Shown here: positions 1 to 8,834 of the stretch, in pieces | Position numbering within the stretch: position 1 is the first letter of the stretch | Layout of the letters: each line of letters starts with the position of its first letter | Assembly (NCBI RefSeq): GCF_000763135.2 | Contig: NZ_JRPR02000002.1 | Span: 124,001-188,000, forward strand | Length of the DNA: 64,000 nucleotides | Source of the DNA: Helicobacter jaachi | Lineage (GTDB): Bacteria > Campylobacterota > Campylobacteria > Campylobacterales > Helicobacteraceae | Direction of reading: 5' to 3' | Notes under the pieces: model-generated | The model's database searches: none | Seen by the model: only the letters and a program-made list of their open reading frames with translations | What the model was told of the DNA's origin: nothing | Program-made: the position numbers and the translations under genes

Positions 1-468
1 AATAGCGCGATTTTACCTAAAAGCGAGAGCTTTTTTATCCCTCCTCATAAAATTGCTGAAGTCATCGGCGCTGGTGGGCGCGTGATTAGAGATATTATTG
101 AGCGATTTGGGGTTGGCATTGATTTAGCGCGTGAGAGTGGTGCTGTGCATATAAGCGCGACCAATTTAGAGAGCTTGCAAAAGGCAAAAGCCTTTATTTT
201 GGGGCTTGTGGGTGATAAGGCGGAGAGAGTGGATTGGGAGAGCTATGCGGTGGGCGAGCGATTTATTGGTAAGATTAAAAATATTGTTGATTTTGGTGTG
301 TTTGTGGAGCTGCCGCGCGGCGGCGATGGGCTTATTCATATAAGCAAGATTGCAAGGGATAAGTCTAAGAGTTTGAATGAGTTTTTACAAGGTGTGAGTG
401 AGGTGGAATGCGAGGTGCTATCGCAGCATAAAAATAAGGTCGAACTTGGGCTTGTTAGGGTGATTTAA
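1..468 (+). CDS. pnp: Polynucleotide phosphorylase, C-terminal part (partial)
   Basis: The open frame enters from the left edge, so only the last 155 codons are present. Two RNA-binding modules that end bacterial PNPase are visible. A KH domain (about residues 10-75 of the fragment) carries the loop IGAGGRVIRDI. An S1 domain (about 85-155) carries FIGKIKNIVDFGVFVEL and GLIHISKI. PNPase degrades mRNA phosphorolytically 3' to 5' in the cytoplasm. The catalytic RNase PH-like cores lie outside the window. The stop is TAA at 466-468, and atpE follows after about 100 nt. Confidence 0.95.
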   Translation, partial: NSAILPKSESFFIPPHKIAEVIGAGGRVIRDIIERFGVGIDLARESGAVHISATNLESLQKAKAFILGLVGDKAERVDWESYAVGERFIGKIKNIVDFGVFVELPRGGDGLIHISKIARDKSKSLNEFLQGVSEVECEVLSQHKNKVELGLVRVI

Positions 469-565
469 TATTGTTTTTATCAAAGCTTAGGCATAATCCT
501 ACCTCCAAAGCGACAAGTAGGGGACATATCCGAACAGGCTTTGAGATAAAAAACGAGGTGATACA

Positions 566-877
566 ATGAGAATTTTAGCTCTTTTGTGCTTAGGTTTAGT
601 AGGCTTTGCATTTGGTGCAGAGGTAAGTGGTATTGATATGATTAAATCATATTCAATCGCGGGTGCAATTATTGGTTTGGGTATTGCAGCACTTGGTGGC
701 GCGATTGGTATGGGACATGCAGCAGCAGCGACTATTTCAGGGACAGCGAGAAATCCCGGCATTAGCGGTAAGTTACTAGGAACGATGTTTATTGCACTAG
801 CTTTGATTGAAGCGCAAGTGATTTATACATTAGTTTTGGCTATCGTAGCCCTTTATTCAAATCCTTTTCTTGCCTAA
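566..877 (+). CDS. atpE: ATP synthase F0 subunit c
   Basis: This is a 103-residue proteolipid that forms the proton-conducting c-ring of F1F0 ATP synthase in the inner membrane. It has a leader-like first segment (about 1-18) and then two transmembrane helices (about 28-52 and 73-97). They are joined by the polar loop ARNP (61-64), which contacts the rotor. The proton-binding carboxylate is Glu82 in helix 2 (ALALIEAQ). The ATG has a GAGGTG ribosome site 6 nt upstream. The gene stands alone here, away from other atp genes, as is usual in this phylum. Two small hairpins follow the stop. Confidence 0.96.
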   Translation: MRILALLCLGLVGFAFGAEVSGIDMIKSYSIAGAIIGLGIAALGGAIGMGHAAAATISGTARNPGISGKLLGTMFIALALIEAQVIYTLVLAIVALYSNPFLA

Positions 878-907
878 CCATAGGCAAATCCCCTAACTCT
901 AGGGGAT
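871..907 (+). terminator. Tandem hairpins between atpE and tRNA-Leu
   Basis: Two perfect hairpins lie back to back. TGCCTA-acca-TAGGCA (871-886) contains the atpE stop codon. ATCCCCTA-actc-TAGGGGAT (888-907) ends 2 nt before the tRNA. Neither is followed by a T-run, so a classical intrinsic terminator is doubtful. They could instead protect the atpE mRNA 3' end after tRNA processing. Confidence 0.5.
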
Positions 908-909
908 AC

Positions 910-994
910 GCGCTGGTGGTGGAACTGGTAGACACACCATCTTGAGGGGGTGGCGGGGCGACCCGTGCGAGTTCAAGTCTCGCTCAGCGCACCA
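910..994 (+). tRNA. tRNA-Leu (anticodon GAG)
   Basis: An 85-nt class II tRNA with a long variable arm. The acceptor stem GCGCTGG pairs with CTCAGCGC, followed by a 3' A-CCA that is encoded. The anticodon stem CCATC/GGTGG encloses loop TTGAGGG, giving GAG, which reads CUC/CUU leucine codons. The T-loop GTTCAAGTC is intact. Confidence 0.93.
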
Positions 995-1034
995 TACTCT
1001 TTAATATTATAGAATCTGTATGAGTTTTTAAGTA

Positions 1035-1121
1035 GCCGGAGTGGTGAAACTGGTAGACGCGCTAGACTCAAAATCTAGTAGGGGCGACCCTGTGTCGGTT
1101 CGAGTCCGACCTTCGGCACCA
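1035..1121 (+). tRNA. tRNA-Leu (anticodon CAA)
   Basis: An 87-nt class II tRNA. The acceptor GCCGGAG pairs with CTTCGGC plus A-CCA. The anticodon stem CTAGA/TCTAG holds loop CTCAAAA with anticodon CAA (UUG codons). The long variable arm is typical of leucine tRNAs. It is probably co-transcribed with the tRNA-Leu(GAG) 40 nt upstream. One copy of the AGAATCT word sits in the spacer and another just after the gene. Confidence 0.93.
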
Positions 1122-1192
1122 TGGGGTTATAGAATCTATGAGATACAATAAAGCTTTTATCTTTAAATAATGATTTTTCTCAAGGATAATTT

Positions 1193-2716
1193 TTGGAACA
1201 TTATGGATTTGGACACTCGGCTTTAAGCCTTGTTGTGCCTATTTTTGTTATTTTTATGGTAGTGCTTACGCGCCGCGTGGTGCTATCGCTATTTTTGGGG
1301 ATTTGTTTGAGCGGGGTTATGCTCTATGGCTTGGGCTGGCAGGCTTTGGAGTTTATATATAAATCCATAAGCCGCGTGTTTTATGATGGTGGCATAAACT
1401 GGAGCGGGGCTTTCATTTTTGGATTTTTAGTGATACTTGGCATCATTACGCAGCTCATTCTTTATAGCGGTGCGATTGGGGCGTTTGTCAAGTGGGCTAG
1501 GCAGCATATTAAATCTGCTCAAGGCTCGGAACTTTTGGCATTCATCGCAGGGGTGGTGATATTTATTGATGATTATTTTAACGCACTCACCGTTGGGCAA
1601 ATCTCGCGCTCACTTAATGACAGCTATCATTCAAGCCGCGAAAGGCTGGCTTACATTATTGATTCAACCTCTGCGCCTATTTGTATCCTCATACCGCTAT
1701 CAAGCTGGGGTGCGTATAATATCGGGCTGCTTGGTGAGCAGGGTATTAGCGAGCCTTTTATGGTGCTTATACAGAGCATTCCTAATAATTTTTATGCGTT
1801 TTTTGCCCTTTTTGGTGTTATCTTAACGATTTTTTGGAAGGTCAATCTTCCTCCTATGCGCAATAATATCAATGTCGGTATGGAGGAGAAAAGCACACAT
1901 CTGCGCGTGCTTGAGCGTAGAGCTGCGCTTTTATATCTTATATTGCCTATAATTGCGCTTATTGTGGGCATTTGCTCTATGATTTTTTATACAGGGTATG
2001 TGCATTTGGAGGCAGGTGAAGCGGGCATAATGGCTATGCTAGCGCGCACAGATACGCCTCTTTCGCTTTTTTGTGGAGGTTTGTTTGCCCTTTTTGTGAC
2101 GCTCTTACTCACGCTTGGCATTATAGAATCTAGGGCGTATCCTATGATTTTTTGGTGTGGGGCAAAAAGTATGTTTGGCGCGATTTTAATTCTTATTTTG
2201 GCTTGGGCGATTGGACCTGTGATAAAAGAGCATATCCAAACGGGCATTTATCTTGCAAATGTGGCAAAACACTTCCTAAGTGCGGATATGATGGTATTTA
2301 TGCCTGTATTTTTGTTTCTCATCTCTGCGTTTATAGCTTTCTGCACAGGCACAAGCTGGGGGACATTTGCCATTATGCTGCCCATTGGTATGGAGATAAC
2401 GCTTCAAAGCGGAGATATGACATATAGCGCGTTTCTTGCTCTATCGGCTATTTTATCTGGCGCGGTTTATGGCGACCATACTTCGCCTATTTCGGATACC
2501 ACTATTCTTTCTGCCATAGGTGCTGGCTGCTCGGTGCAAAGCCACTTTATCACGCAGTTTCCATATACGACGCTTAGCGCGCTATGCGCAGGTGTAAGCT
2601 TTGTAGTCGTATCATTTACGCATAGCACTATTGCGGCCTTTTTAGTTGGGCTAGCACTGCTTGTAGGAATATTTTATATCTTAAAGCGCAGATACGGCGG
2701 CGACTTGCCCGTGTAG
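1193..2716 (+). CDS. Na+/H+ antiporter, NhaC family
   Basis: A 507-residue polytopic inner-membrane protein with roughly a dozen hydrophobic helices. The signature stretch FIDDYFNALTVG (124-135), followed by YIIDSTSAPICILIPLSSWGAY, is typical of NhaC-type antiporters, which exchange sodium for protons. A second conserved patch near the C-terminus reads CTGTSWGTFAIMLPIG. The start is TTG at 1193, chosen because AAGGA lies 6 nt upstream and no better ATG is near. The exact exchanged ions cannot be told from sequence, because some relatives exchange organic acids. Confidence 0.85.
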   Translation: MEHYGFGHSALSLVVPIFVIFMVVLTRRVVLSLFLGICLSGVMLYGLGWQALEFIYKSISRVFYDGGINWSGAFIFGFLVILGIITQLILYSGAIGAFVKWARQHIKSAQGSELLAFIAGVVIFIDDYFNALTVGQISRSLNDSYHSSRERLAYIIDSTSAPICILIPLSSWGAYNIGLLGEQGISEPFMVLIQSIPNNFYAFFALFGVILTIFWKVNLPPMRNNINVGMEEKSTHLRVLERRAALLYLILPIIALIVGICSMIFYTGYVHLEAGEAGIMAMLARTDTPLSLFCGGLFALFVTLLLTLGIIESRAYPMIFWCGAKSMFGAILILILAWAIGPVIKEHIQTGIYLANVAKHFLSADMMVFMPVFLFLISAFIAFCTGTSWGTFAIMLPIGMEITLQSGDMTYSAFLALSAILSGAVYGDHTSPISDTTILSAIGAGCSVQSHFITQFPYTTLSALCAGVSFVVVSFTHSTIAAFLVGLALLVGIFYILKRRYGGDLPV

Positions 2717-2774
2717 ATTGCGATGTTGCAGTATTTTTGTTACAATGCACTATAATTTTATAAGAAGGATTTTT

Positions 2775-3451
2775 ATGCGGCAAGAATATAAATGCACCCT
2801 CAAGGGTATGGCTAAGTTTGAGCTTATTAGCTTTTATGGGCGTCATTTTCTTTCATCACGCAAGCTTAGTATCCAACCCGGCACAAATTATCTTAATCTT
2901 GGTTGTGGTCATAATATCCAAGATTCTCTGGGGGGGGGGGTATAACCATTATCAATGCTGATTTTTTCTCCCACCTTAAGCCTTTTAAAAAATATACTAC
3001 ACCAAAACCCCAATGGCAGCTTGATTTACGCTATCCACTTTTGTGCGCCGATAATGTGTTTGATGGCGTGTTTTCAGAACATGTGCTTGAGCATCTTTAT
3101 ATTGATGATGCTAGAGCGCTTTTGAAAGAGATTTATAGAATCTTAAAGTCTGGTGGCACATTAAGATTGAGTGTGCCGGACTTAGCTTTTAGAGTAGCAG
3201 AATATCTTAAAGATAAACAAGATTCACAAAAGAGATTTCTAGCGAGTGAGCATATAAGAAAACTTACACAAGAGTATTTACACCTAAGTGTTTGGGATTA
3301 TGATAGGCTATATTATGAGCTAAACGAGCTAGGATTTGTCAATATTGAGCAAAGCTCGTTTAAAAAAGGGCGCAATAGTGAGTTACTTTTTGATTTAGAA
3401 GATAGGGCTTATGAATCGCTTTATGTAGAGGCAAGCAAGCCATCTTTATAG
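2775..3451 (+). CDS. SAM-dependent methyltransferase, phase-variable, off in this sequence
   Basis: The N-terminal frame starts at ATG 2775 (AGAAGGA just upstream) and shows the class I methyltransferase motif LNLGCG at 40-45. It then meets 11 consecutive G (2930-2940) and stops at 2945 after about 56 residues. The missing domain continues in another frame (2939-3451): GITIINADFF, FDGVFSEHVLEHLY and LKSGGTLRLSVPDL. A tract of 9 or 12 G would join both halves into about 224-225 residues. The product is probably a small-molecule or surface-sugar methyltransferase; the substrate is unknown. Slipped-strand switching is the likely control. Confidence 0.82.
2930..2940 (+). repeat. Poly-G tract, 11 G (off)
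   Basis: Eleven G inside the methyltransferase gene. At this length the reading frame is broken. Nine or twelve G restore it. Confidence 0.95.
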
Positions 3452-3465
3452 AATCCAGATTCTAT
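3448..3465. terminator. Inverted pair of the AGAATCT word at a convergent junction
   Basis: ATAGAATC-CA-GATTCTAT is a perfect 8-bp inverted repeat. It overlaps the stop of the methyltransferase and lies just before the convergent yjjB-like gene. The position suits a bidirectional terminator, though the stem is short and AT-rich. Confidence 0.45.
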
Positions 3466-3469
3466 GTTC

Positions 3470-4087
3470 CTATTTCCTGCTCTTGCGTAAATCGCGGAAA
3501 ATATTATAAATCGAAATCCTTTTATGACCGCGAGTCATTCTAAAACTTTGCTCATAAAAAATGATAAAAGTAAGCAGCGCCCCTGCCACAAGGGAAGTAG
3601 AGACCGAAAGCATAATGGTAATATTATTAAAAAACGCCAAAAGATAGCCTAGCTGCTCGGGTTTATCAGCATTTTGCGTAAATGCTAGAATGCTAAGAAT
3701 GCTTTTATACCCATAACTGCCCGGAAACATCGGCAGCAGCGCAGGAAAGACAATCACTTCGGCAGGCACTTTATTGCGCTTAGCAAGCAGCATCGTAACA
3801 AGCCCCATGCAGCAGCTCGCACAAAAACTAGCCCCAGCAAGGCTAAAAATAGGGATATTCATCAAAATGCTGCGGATAAAAAAGCCCAGCCCAGCGATAA
3901 ACACAATCGATACAAACACGCGCTTTGGCGGATTAAACGCATAGCTAAAGCCAAAACCAGCCACCATCGCAAAAAGCGTATTAATCAAAATATGCTCAAT
4001 GGAGTTTGAATTAAAAAAATCTGTGTAGAGAAACTCCAAAATTTGCGGATAAGATTCTAAAAGATTGAGTTCTAAAAAATTAAACAT
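3470..4087 (-). CDS. yjjB: ThrE/YjjB-type exporter small subunit
   Basis: A 205-residue membrane protein with about five hydrophobic helices. It corresponds to the C-terminal half of ThrE-family threonine/serine exporters (DUF3815/ThrE_2). The conserved stretch VIVFPALLPMFPGSYGYK (about 111-128) is characteristic. It lies 16 nt downstream of the gene for the other half, so the two very likely form one transporter in the inner membrane. In E. coli the homologous YjjP-YjjB pair exports succinate. Whether this pair moves amino acids or dicarboxylates cannot be told from sequence. Confidence 0.82.
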   Translation of the reverse strand: MFNFLELNLLESYPQILEFLYTDFFNSNSIEHILINTLFAMVAGFGFSYAFNPPKRVFVSIVFIAGLGFFIRSILMNIPIFSLAGASFCASCCMGLVTMLLAKRNKVPAEVIVFPALLPMFPGSYGYKSILSILAFTQNADKPEQLGYLLAFFNNITIMLSVSTSLVAGALLTFIIFYEQSFRMTRGHKRISIYNIFRDLRKSRK

Positions 4088-4103
4088 ACTGCTCCTTTAG
4101 AAT

Positions 4104-4961
4104 CTAGATATGTATGAGGGTTACTTGCGTGATACTAAGCGTTAAATACGCACCTACAGCGATACAGATAAGAAAAATACCCATATTTACCCCACGACTA
4201 ATGGCCATTAGCGTGTATTCATGCAGTACATCAGCGAGTGAATTAATAATCTGCACGCCCGGAATGAGATACAAAATGCTAAAGCCCACCGCGATTTCAG
4301 GCGTTTTTGTCAGCCCAAAATGCACGCCGATATAGGCTACAAAGCTACACACAAAGCTTACAATCACATACATCGCGCGAATATCCACATGGAGTTTGCC
4401 CAAAATATAGCGCACGATAAATCCAGCAAATGTCCCCATAAATACGCATACTTGCGCTCCCACATCGCCATTAAAGAGCTTGCAAAAGGTAGCATTAGCA
4501 ATGCTTGCAAAAAGTAGCGAGGATACAAAGCCAAAGTTACGCTCCTGCATAATGTGCTTGTATCGCACTTCTGCTTCTTTGAGCGAGATATTCTCATCAT
4601 ATATTTGCCAGCTTAGCGCGGATAGCTCGCTTATAATGCGAAAATTTGCGCCAAGTGGGGGATTTTGACACACTTGTGTGCGGCGATTAGCGTAATTATC
4701 CTTTTGGTAGAGGGTGAGCGTAATGGACTTTATCCACACGACCATACTCACATCATAGCCATAAGCACTGCCAATGCGCTGCGTGCATTTAATCACTCTT
4801 GAGGTGTAAGCACCATTTGCCATAAGCGAGGAGGCAAAATTCCCTAAAAATCTTATAAGTTCCTCTATGTCTGCGCTTTTAGATTCTGTATGTATAGAAT
4901 CTAGCGTGCTAGGAGTTGCGTAGTCATTATGCTTTTGCGCGGCTAGGGTGGGCTGCTCCAC
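4104..4961 (-). CDS. yjjP: ThrE/YjjP-type exporter large subunit
   Basis: A 285-residue protein. A cytoplasmic N-terminal domain (about 30-150) contains the DUF1212-like stretch LMANGAYTSRVIKCTQRIG, and five hydrophobic helices follow. It is the N-terminal half of the split ThrE exporter. The start is GTG at 4961 with GGAGA close upstream. Residues about 18-28 (LDSIHTESKSA) form a variable linker encoded by two copies of the AGATTCT word. The same coding repeat occurs in the rluD-like gene at 23493, so this N-terminal extension is probably not functional core. Confidence 0.82.
   Translation of the reverse strand: MEQPTLAAQKHNDYATPSTLDSIHTESKSADIEELIRFLGNFASSLMANGAYTSRVIKCTQRIGSAYGYDVSMVVWIKSITLTLYQKDNYANRRTQVCQNPPLGANFRIISELSALSWQIYDENISLKEAEVRYKHIMQERNFGFVSSLLFASIANATFCKLFNGDVGAQVCVFMGTFAGFIVRYILGKLHVDIRAMYVIVSFVCSFVAYIGVHFGLTKTPEIAVGFSILYLIPGVQIINSLADVLHEYTLMAISRGVNMGIFLICIAVGAYLTLSITQVTLIHI
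4881..4902 (-). repeat. Composite inverted AGATTCT repeat inside yjjP-like gene
   Basis: Two copies of the 7-mer in opposite orientation, separated by 8 nt. Read on the minus strand, the unit plus three trailing A is identical over 25 nt to 23732-23756 in the rluD-like gene. It encodes the peptide DSIHTESK in both proteins. Confidence 0.8.
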
Positions 4962-5015
4962 TTTGTCTCCTTTTTTGTATTTTTAAGCAATGCTTAAATG
5001 TATTATATAATGATT

Positions 5016-5750
5016 TTAACTGAATGCATACCCCACGCCGCAGAGGTATAAGCCATTAGGGCTAATAGGATAGGTATAATGCTTAGCCTTTAGAGAGAGC
5101 TGCTCTTTTAATGCTTTAAGCTCTAGTTCGCCTCTGCTTACACATAGGGCTGCTCCAACCATAAGCCGCACTTGCGCACGCAAAAAGCCATTAGCGCGGA
5201 TATAGATGATATTAGCCCCCTTATATGTGTAGTGCTTGCAGGCAAAAATAGTGCGAATATCACTTTTGGTATAAGAGCCATTTTTTTTAAAATACATAAA
5301 GTTATGTTCCCCCTCAAATGCCTTGAGTGCTGATTTTAAAAGCTTTATATTGCCTATTTTTTCACAACTTACATAAGAAGAGCAAAATACAGAGGGATTA
5401 GTGTAAAATATAAAGCGATATGCGCGCCACAATGCCTCAAAGCGCGGGTGAAAATCATCATGTATTTTGCAAAGCGAGCGAAGTTTAATATGCGGATAAA
5501 GCTTAGTGTTTAATAAATCGCGCAAAAGCTGCGTATTTTTAGAATCTAGATGACAAGCCTTAAAGCTTATAACCTGTGCGGTGGCATGCACGCCCTTATC
5601 TGTGCGTGAAGCGCCAATGATTGGGCTTTCAATCCCTACTTTTAAAAAGGCTTTTTGCAAGGCTTCTAGCACGCTTGGGCGGTGCTTTTGCAGGGCAAAT
5701 CCGCTAAAAGCACTGCCATCATAAGCAATCACGGCTTTGTAGGTGGGCAT
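5016..5750 (-). CDS. truA: tRNA pseudouridine synthase A
   Basis: A 244-residue cytoplasmic enzyme that converts U38-U40 of the tRNA anticodon stem to pseudouridine. The catalytic aspartate is Asp51 in the motif SRTDKGVHA. The start IAYDGSAFSGFALQ and the later ANGFLRAQVRLMVGA stretch are family hallmarks, and the length is normal. The ATG overlaps the stop of lptF by one base, so translation is probably coupled. The gene order truA-permease-pcm-nrdB is that of H. pylori. Confidence 0.96.
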   Translation of the reverse strand: MPTYKAVIAYDGSAFSGFALQKHRPSVLEALQKAFLKVGIESPIIGASRTDKGVHATAQVISFKACHLDSKNTQLLRDLLNTKLYPHIKLRSLCKIHDDFHPRFEALWRAYRFIFYTNPSVFCSSYVSCEKIGNIKLLKSALKAFEGEHNFMYFKKNGSYTKSDIRTIFACKHYTYKGANIIYIRANGFLRAQVRLMVGAALCVSRGELELKALKEQLSLKAKHYTYPISPNGLYLCGVGYAFS

Positions 5751-6769
5751 TAATAAAACTTTGCAATAAATTTTTTATACAATAAAAAACTTGCTAAAAG
5801 CCATGCTAAGGGGATAATCACAATGCCAAGTAGTGCGAAATGCTCTGATGCAATATGCATAAGCACAAAATATAATCCCACAGAGGCAATCACATAAAAA
5901 TATGACATATTTGAGTGGAAGCGTGGATTTGCAATGCCAAAAAGTGGCACAAGAAAGATAGAGGCAATGGGGAAAAGCGATACTATTACCGCTTGAGCAA
6001 GTTTGCGTAATTTTTGATGAGAATTAGCACTAAAAGCCTCACTCCAATACTCAAACAAATCATAACCCCTAAGCTGCGGCTCGCCGACATTTTGTCGCAC
6101 GCTCATAGTTTCATAATCCACTCGCTTAATCTCTTCAGGTTTGGCAAAATAAGAGCTGCCTTGAGCGAGATTAAGCTCAAATAAGCCTTGATTATTATTT
6201 GTTTTGCCAGATTCTGCTACGATAAAAGTATCGCCCTCAAAGCCATTCTCGGAAAATAAAACGAGATTTTGATATATACGCTTATGCGCGCTATCCACAT
6301 ACACAAGCCAATCACCAAGCTTTTGCCCAAACTCGCCGGGTTTAATATTCACATCAATATCTGCCTTTTTTTGTGCGACAAAATTTTTAGAAGCACTATT
6401 AGCAAGTGGGAGCATAATGAGCGAAAAAACAAATAAAATAATAGTCGCTAGCAGCGTAATGGGTAGAAAGAATTTGACTATATCAAGGGGCTTTGCGCCT
6501 AGCGAAAAGCACACCATAAGTTCATAATCATAAGCCAAACGCGAGATAGCTAGCACTAAGGCTGCAAAAAAAGTAATGGGGATAATAAAAAATAAGCTAC
6601 CCGGAATGAGATACATAAATAATGTCCCCAAATCTATAAAGCTCATTTTGACCACATAAGTGCGCCCAGCAATATCAATGAGTAGCACCACAGAGGCGAT
6701 AAATAATAGCACTAAAAAAAAGGGGAAAAACACTTGTGCAAAAGACATAAAAAGATAACGTTTAAGCAT
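5750..6769 (-). CDS. lptF: LPS export permease, LptF/LptG family
   Basis: A 339-residue YjgP/YjgQ-family permease. Three N-terminal helices (about 12-32, 53-75, 98-120) are followed by a periplasmic beta-jellyroll region (about 130-250) and three C-terminal helices. LptF and LptG with LptB extract lipopolysaccharide from the inner membrane and pass it to LptC/LptA. The motif ISRLAYDYELMVCFSLG before helix 3 is the cytoplasmic coupling region that contacts the ATPase. LptF versus LptG cannot be settled by eye; I follow the position next to truA. Confidence 0.87.
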   Translation of the reverse strand: MLKRYLFMSFAQVFFPFFLVLLFIASVVLLIDIAGRTYVVKMSFIDLGTLFMYLIPGSLFFIIPITFFAALVLAISRLAYDYELMVCFSLGAKPLDIVKFFLPITLLATIILFVFSLIMLPLANSASKNFVAQKKADIDVNIKPGEFGQKLGDWLVYVDSAHKRIYQNLVLFSENGFEGDTFIVAESGKTNNNQGLFELNLAQGSSYFAKPEEIKRVDYETMSVRQNVGEPQLRGYDLFEYWSEAFSANSHQKLRKLAQAVIVSLFPIASIFLVPLFGIANPRFHSNMSYFYVIASVGLYFVLMHIASEHFALLGIVIIPLAWLLASFLLYKKFIAKFY

Positions 6770-6780
6770 CTCATCTCACT

Positions 6781-7452
6781 TTAAAGCATAAAAATCGCCG
6801 CTATGAGCAAAAAAAGCACGCTTAAGAATATGAAAAAGCAAAAAGGCAGCCTAAGCGTTGTTAGGTTTGCATTATAAAATATTTTTAAAAAGATTGCGTA
6901 TATGAGGGCGATAATGCTCCCCACAAATACAATAATAAATGCCTTTACCACACCAAAAGCGATGCCTAGCGCGCTTAGCACGATGATATCAGCCTCGCCG
7001 ATAATATCCTTTTGCCTTAGGCTTTGATAAAAGATTTTTAGCACAAAAAATAATCCACCCACGCCAAAGCCTAGCATGATTCTCTGCCCAAAGACATAAT
7101 CATCAAAGCCAAATTCGCCCATAGATTCTATAAATGCATAAAACACACACAACAAAAGCAGTGCAAAATTAAGCACATCAGGCACAGCAAGGCATTTAAT
7201 ATCAATAAGCCCTAGTAATAATAAAAGCATAAGCACAGCATACATAAAGCCTATATCAAACCAAAATAGCACGCTAAATGAAAATATGCATAAAAGCACA
7301 AAGTAGATTCTATAAAGCTTTGATGAAAGGCAAAAGTGCAGGAGTGCCCTGAAAGGTTTGGGATTTATTTGCGTATAAAAGGCAATAGTGAGCGCACCTA
7401 CAAAGCCAAAAAGCAGTGAGATAAGCGCATACGCGCTAATTATTGCTATCAT
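6781..7452 (-). CDS. A24-family prepilin peptidase-like protein
   Basis: A 223-residue, very hydrophobic protein. The two aspartates of type IV prepilin peptidases are visible: Asp84 in [11 protein letters not shown] (81-92) and Asp155 in IGEADIIV (151-158; the usual motif is GxGD). These enzymes cleave leader peptides of type IV pilins and type II secretion pseudopilins. The N-terminal cysteine-rich methylase domain is absent. I chose ATG 7452, which overlaps the pcm stop as ATGA, over an upstream start at 7488. No pilin genes occur in this window, so its substrate is unknown. Confidence 0.8.
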   Translation of the reverse strand: MIAIISAYALISLLFGFVGALTIAFYTQINPKPFRALLHFCLSSKLYRIYFVLLCIFSFSVLFWFDIGFMYAVLMLLLLLGLIDIKCLAVPDVLNFALLLLCVFYAFIESMGEFGFDDYVFGQRIMLGFGVGGLFFVLKIFYQSLRQKDIIGEADIIVLSALGIAFGVVKAFIIVFVGSIIALIYAIFLKIFYNANLTTLRLPFCFFIFLSVLFLLIAAIFML

Positions 7453-8081
7453 CGCACCACACCATCTTGCACAGGGACAAAGTGGCATGGGGCTAAATGC
7501 TCTTCATGAGCTAGCCTGCCATTTTGCTTTTTAAAGCGCTTAATAATTTGCTTTCCATTTTCTACAATGGGCGCTACTAGCACGCCGCCCTCTTCTAGCT
7601 GCGCGATTATGGCTTGGGGAATGCTTGTAGCACATGCAGAAAATAAAATCGCATCAAAGGGTGCATATTCCGCCCAGCCTTTTTGTCCATCATCAAGCTT
7701 TACAAAAATATTATGAGAATCTAGCTTTCTAAATCGCTCTTTAGCTTCATGCAATAATTTATCAATGCGCTCAATGCTAAACACACGGCGAAACATTTTA
7801 GAGAGTATCATCGCTTGATAGCCACTTCCGCAGCCAATTTCTAATACAGAATCTCCCCCATTTGGCGCGAGATATTCGCTCATTTGCGCCACTGTGAGGG
7901 GCGAGCTAATCCATTGAGAATCTACCATAGGCAGCGCATTAATCTCATAGGCTAAGTGCCTAAACACCGCAGGCACAAATACTTCTCTATCCACAGAGCA
8001 AAGCGCGGTAAGCACTTTGGGCGATAGGGGGAGGGTTTTTTGTATTTCATCACACATTTTTTGGGCTATTTTTTTATACAT
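7449..8081 (-). CDS. pcm: Protein-L-isoaspartate O-methyltransferase
   Basis: A 210-residue cytosolic repair enzyme that methylates isoaspartyl residues in aged proteins using SAM. The SAM-binding motif [12 protein letters not shown] is at 79-90, and the substrate-loop motif [10 protein letters not shown] at 59-68. The length is normal. It overlaps the downstream peptidase gene by 4 nt (ATGA), which indicates one operon with nrdB, the hydrolase and lptF-truA. The same neighbours occur in H. pylori. Confidence 0.95.
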   Translation of the reverse strand: MYKKIAQKMCDEIQKTLPLSPKVLTALCSVDREVFVPAVFRHLAYEINALPMVDSQWISSPLTVAQMSEYLAPNGGDSVLEIGCGSGYQAMILSKMFRRVFSIERIDKLLHEAKERFRKLDSHNIFVKLDDGQKGWAEYAPFDAILFSACATSIPQAIIAQLEEGGVLVAPIVENGKQIIKRFKKQNGRLAHEEHLAPCHFVPVQDGVVR

Positions 8082-8096
8082 TCACTCTCTTTTAAT

Positions 8097-8834
8097 CTAT
8101 AATGGAATGCCTGTATTTATGTATTTTCTCATACGCACAGCCTCGCTAATATCCACTTCTTTGGCTATAAAGTCTTTTTTATCATTTTTATACACCACAC
8201 CATAAGGCGTGATAATCGCGCTTCCCTTTGCCATAGTATCATTTGCACTATCGCTTGCTACCACAAAGGCTTGATTTGCCACCGCTAAAGCAGTGGATAG
8301 AATCTCAAAATGATTTTTGCGCGCTTTGCCCCATTGCGCGCTAACAAAGATAATCTGCGCGCCTTTTATTTGCTCCCACAAATCTGTAAATCTTAATTCA
8401 AAGCAAATAAGTGCCGCGCATTTAATGCCATTAATTTCAAAAATACTAATCTCATCTTTTTGCCCAGCTTGAAAGTGCAACTGCTCATCGCCGAGCAAAA
8501 AAAGCTTATTTTTGCTTTGCTTGTGGATAATCTCACCTTTATGAAAGACCTTTAAATTATTAAAAAACTTTTTATTTTTTTCCTCAATCATAGTGATAAT
8601 AAGCGTATTTTTATATTTGGCGCTGCAGCTTAAAAGTCGCTCTGTGGCGAGCTTTGAAAACTCGCTTGCTTCTTTCATACGCTGATAGGCAAAGCCTGTT
8701 AGCACGACTTCAGGTGCGCAAATAATGGCATTTTTGCCGCATTGGGAGATGAATTCCTCCACGCGCTCAAGGTTTTTTGCAAAATTTTGCTTAGTTTTAA
8801 TCTGCATTGAATAGAGTTTTTTAAAAGTCGTCAA
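8097..8834 (-). CDS. Carbon-nitrogen hydrolase (nitrilase superfamily)
   Basis: A 245-residue hydrolase with the nitrilase catalytic triad: Glu42 (APEVVLTGF), Lys110 (in HKQSKNKLF) and Cys144 (ALICFELRF). Family members cleave C-N bonds in amides such as omega-amidase or N-carbamoyl substrates; the substrate here cannot be named. I prefer the TTG start at 8834, because AGGGAG lies 8 nt upstream and the first strand (KLYSMQIKT) is needed for the fold. An ATG at 8807 is the alternative. The start overlaps nrdB by 14 nt. Confidence 0.83.
   Translation of the reverse strand: MTTFKKLYSMQIKTKQNFAKNLERVEEFISQCGKNAIICAPEVVLTGFAYQRMKEASEFSKLATERLLSCSAKYKNTLIITMIEEKNKKFFNNLKVFHKGEIIHKQSKNKLFLLGDEQLHFQAGQKDEISIFEINGIKCAALICFELRFTDLWEQIKGAQIIFVSAQWGKARKNHFEILSTALAVANQAFVVASDSANDTMAKGSAIITPYGVVYKNDKKDFIAKEVDISEAVRMRKYINTGIPL

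Noticed and set aside
1191-1215. TTGGAAC as a sigma-54 box before the NhaC gene
   Set aside because: The GC expected 10 nt after GG is missing, and the sequence is the start of the coding region.
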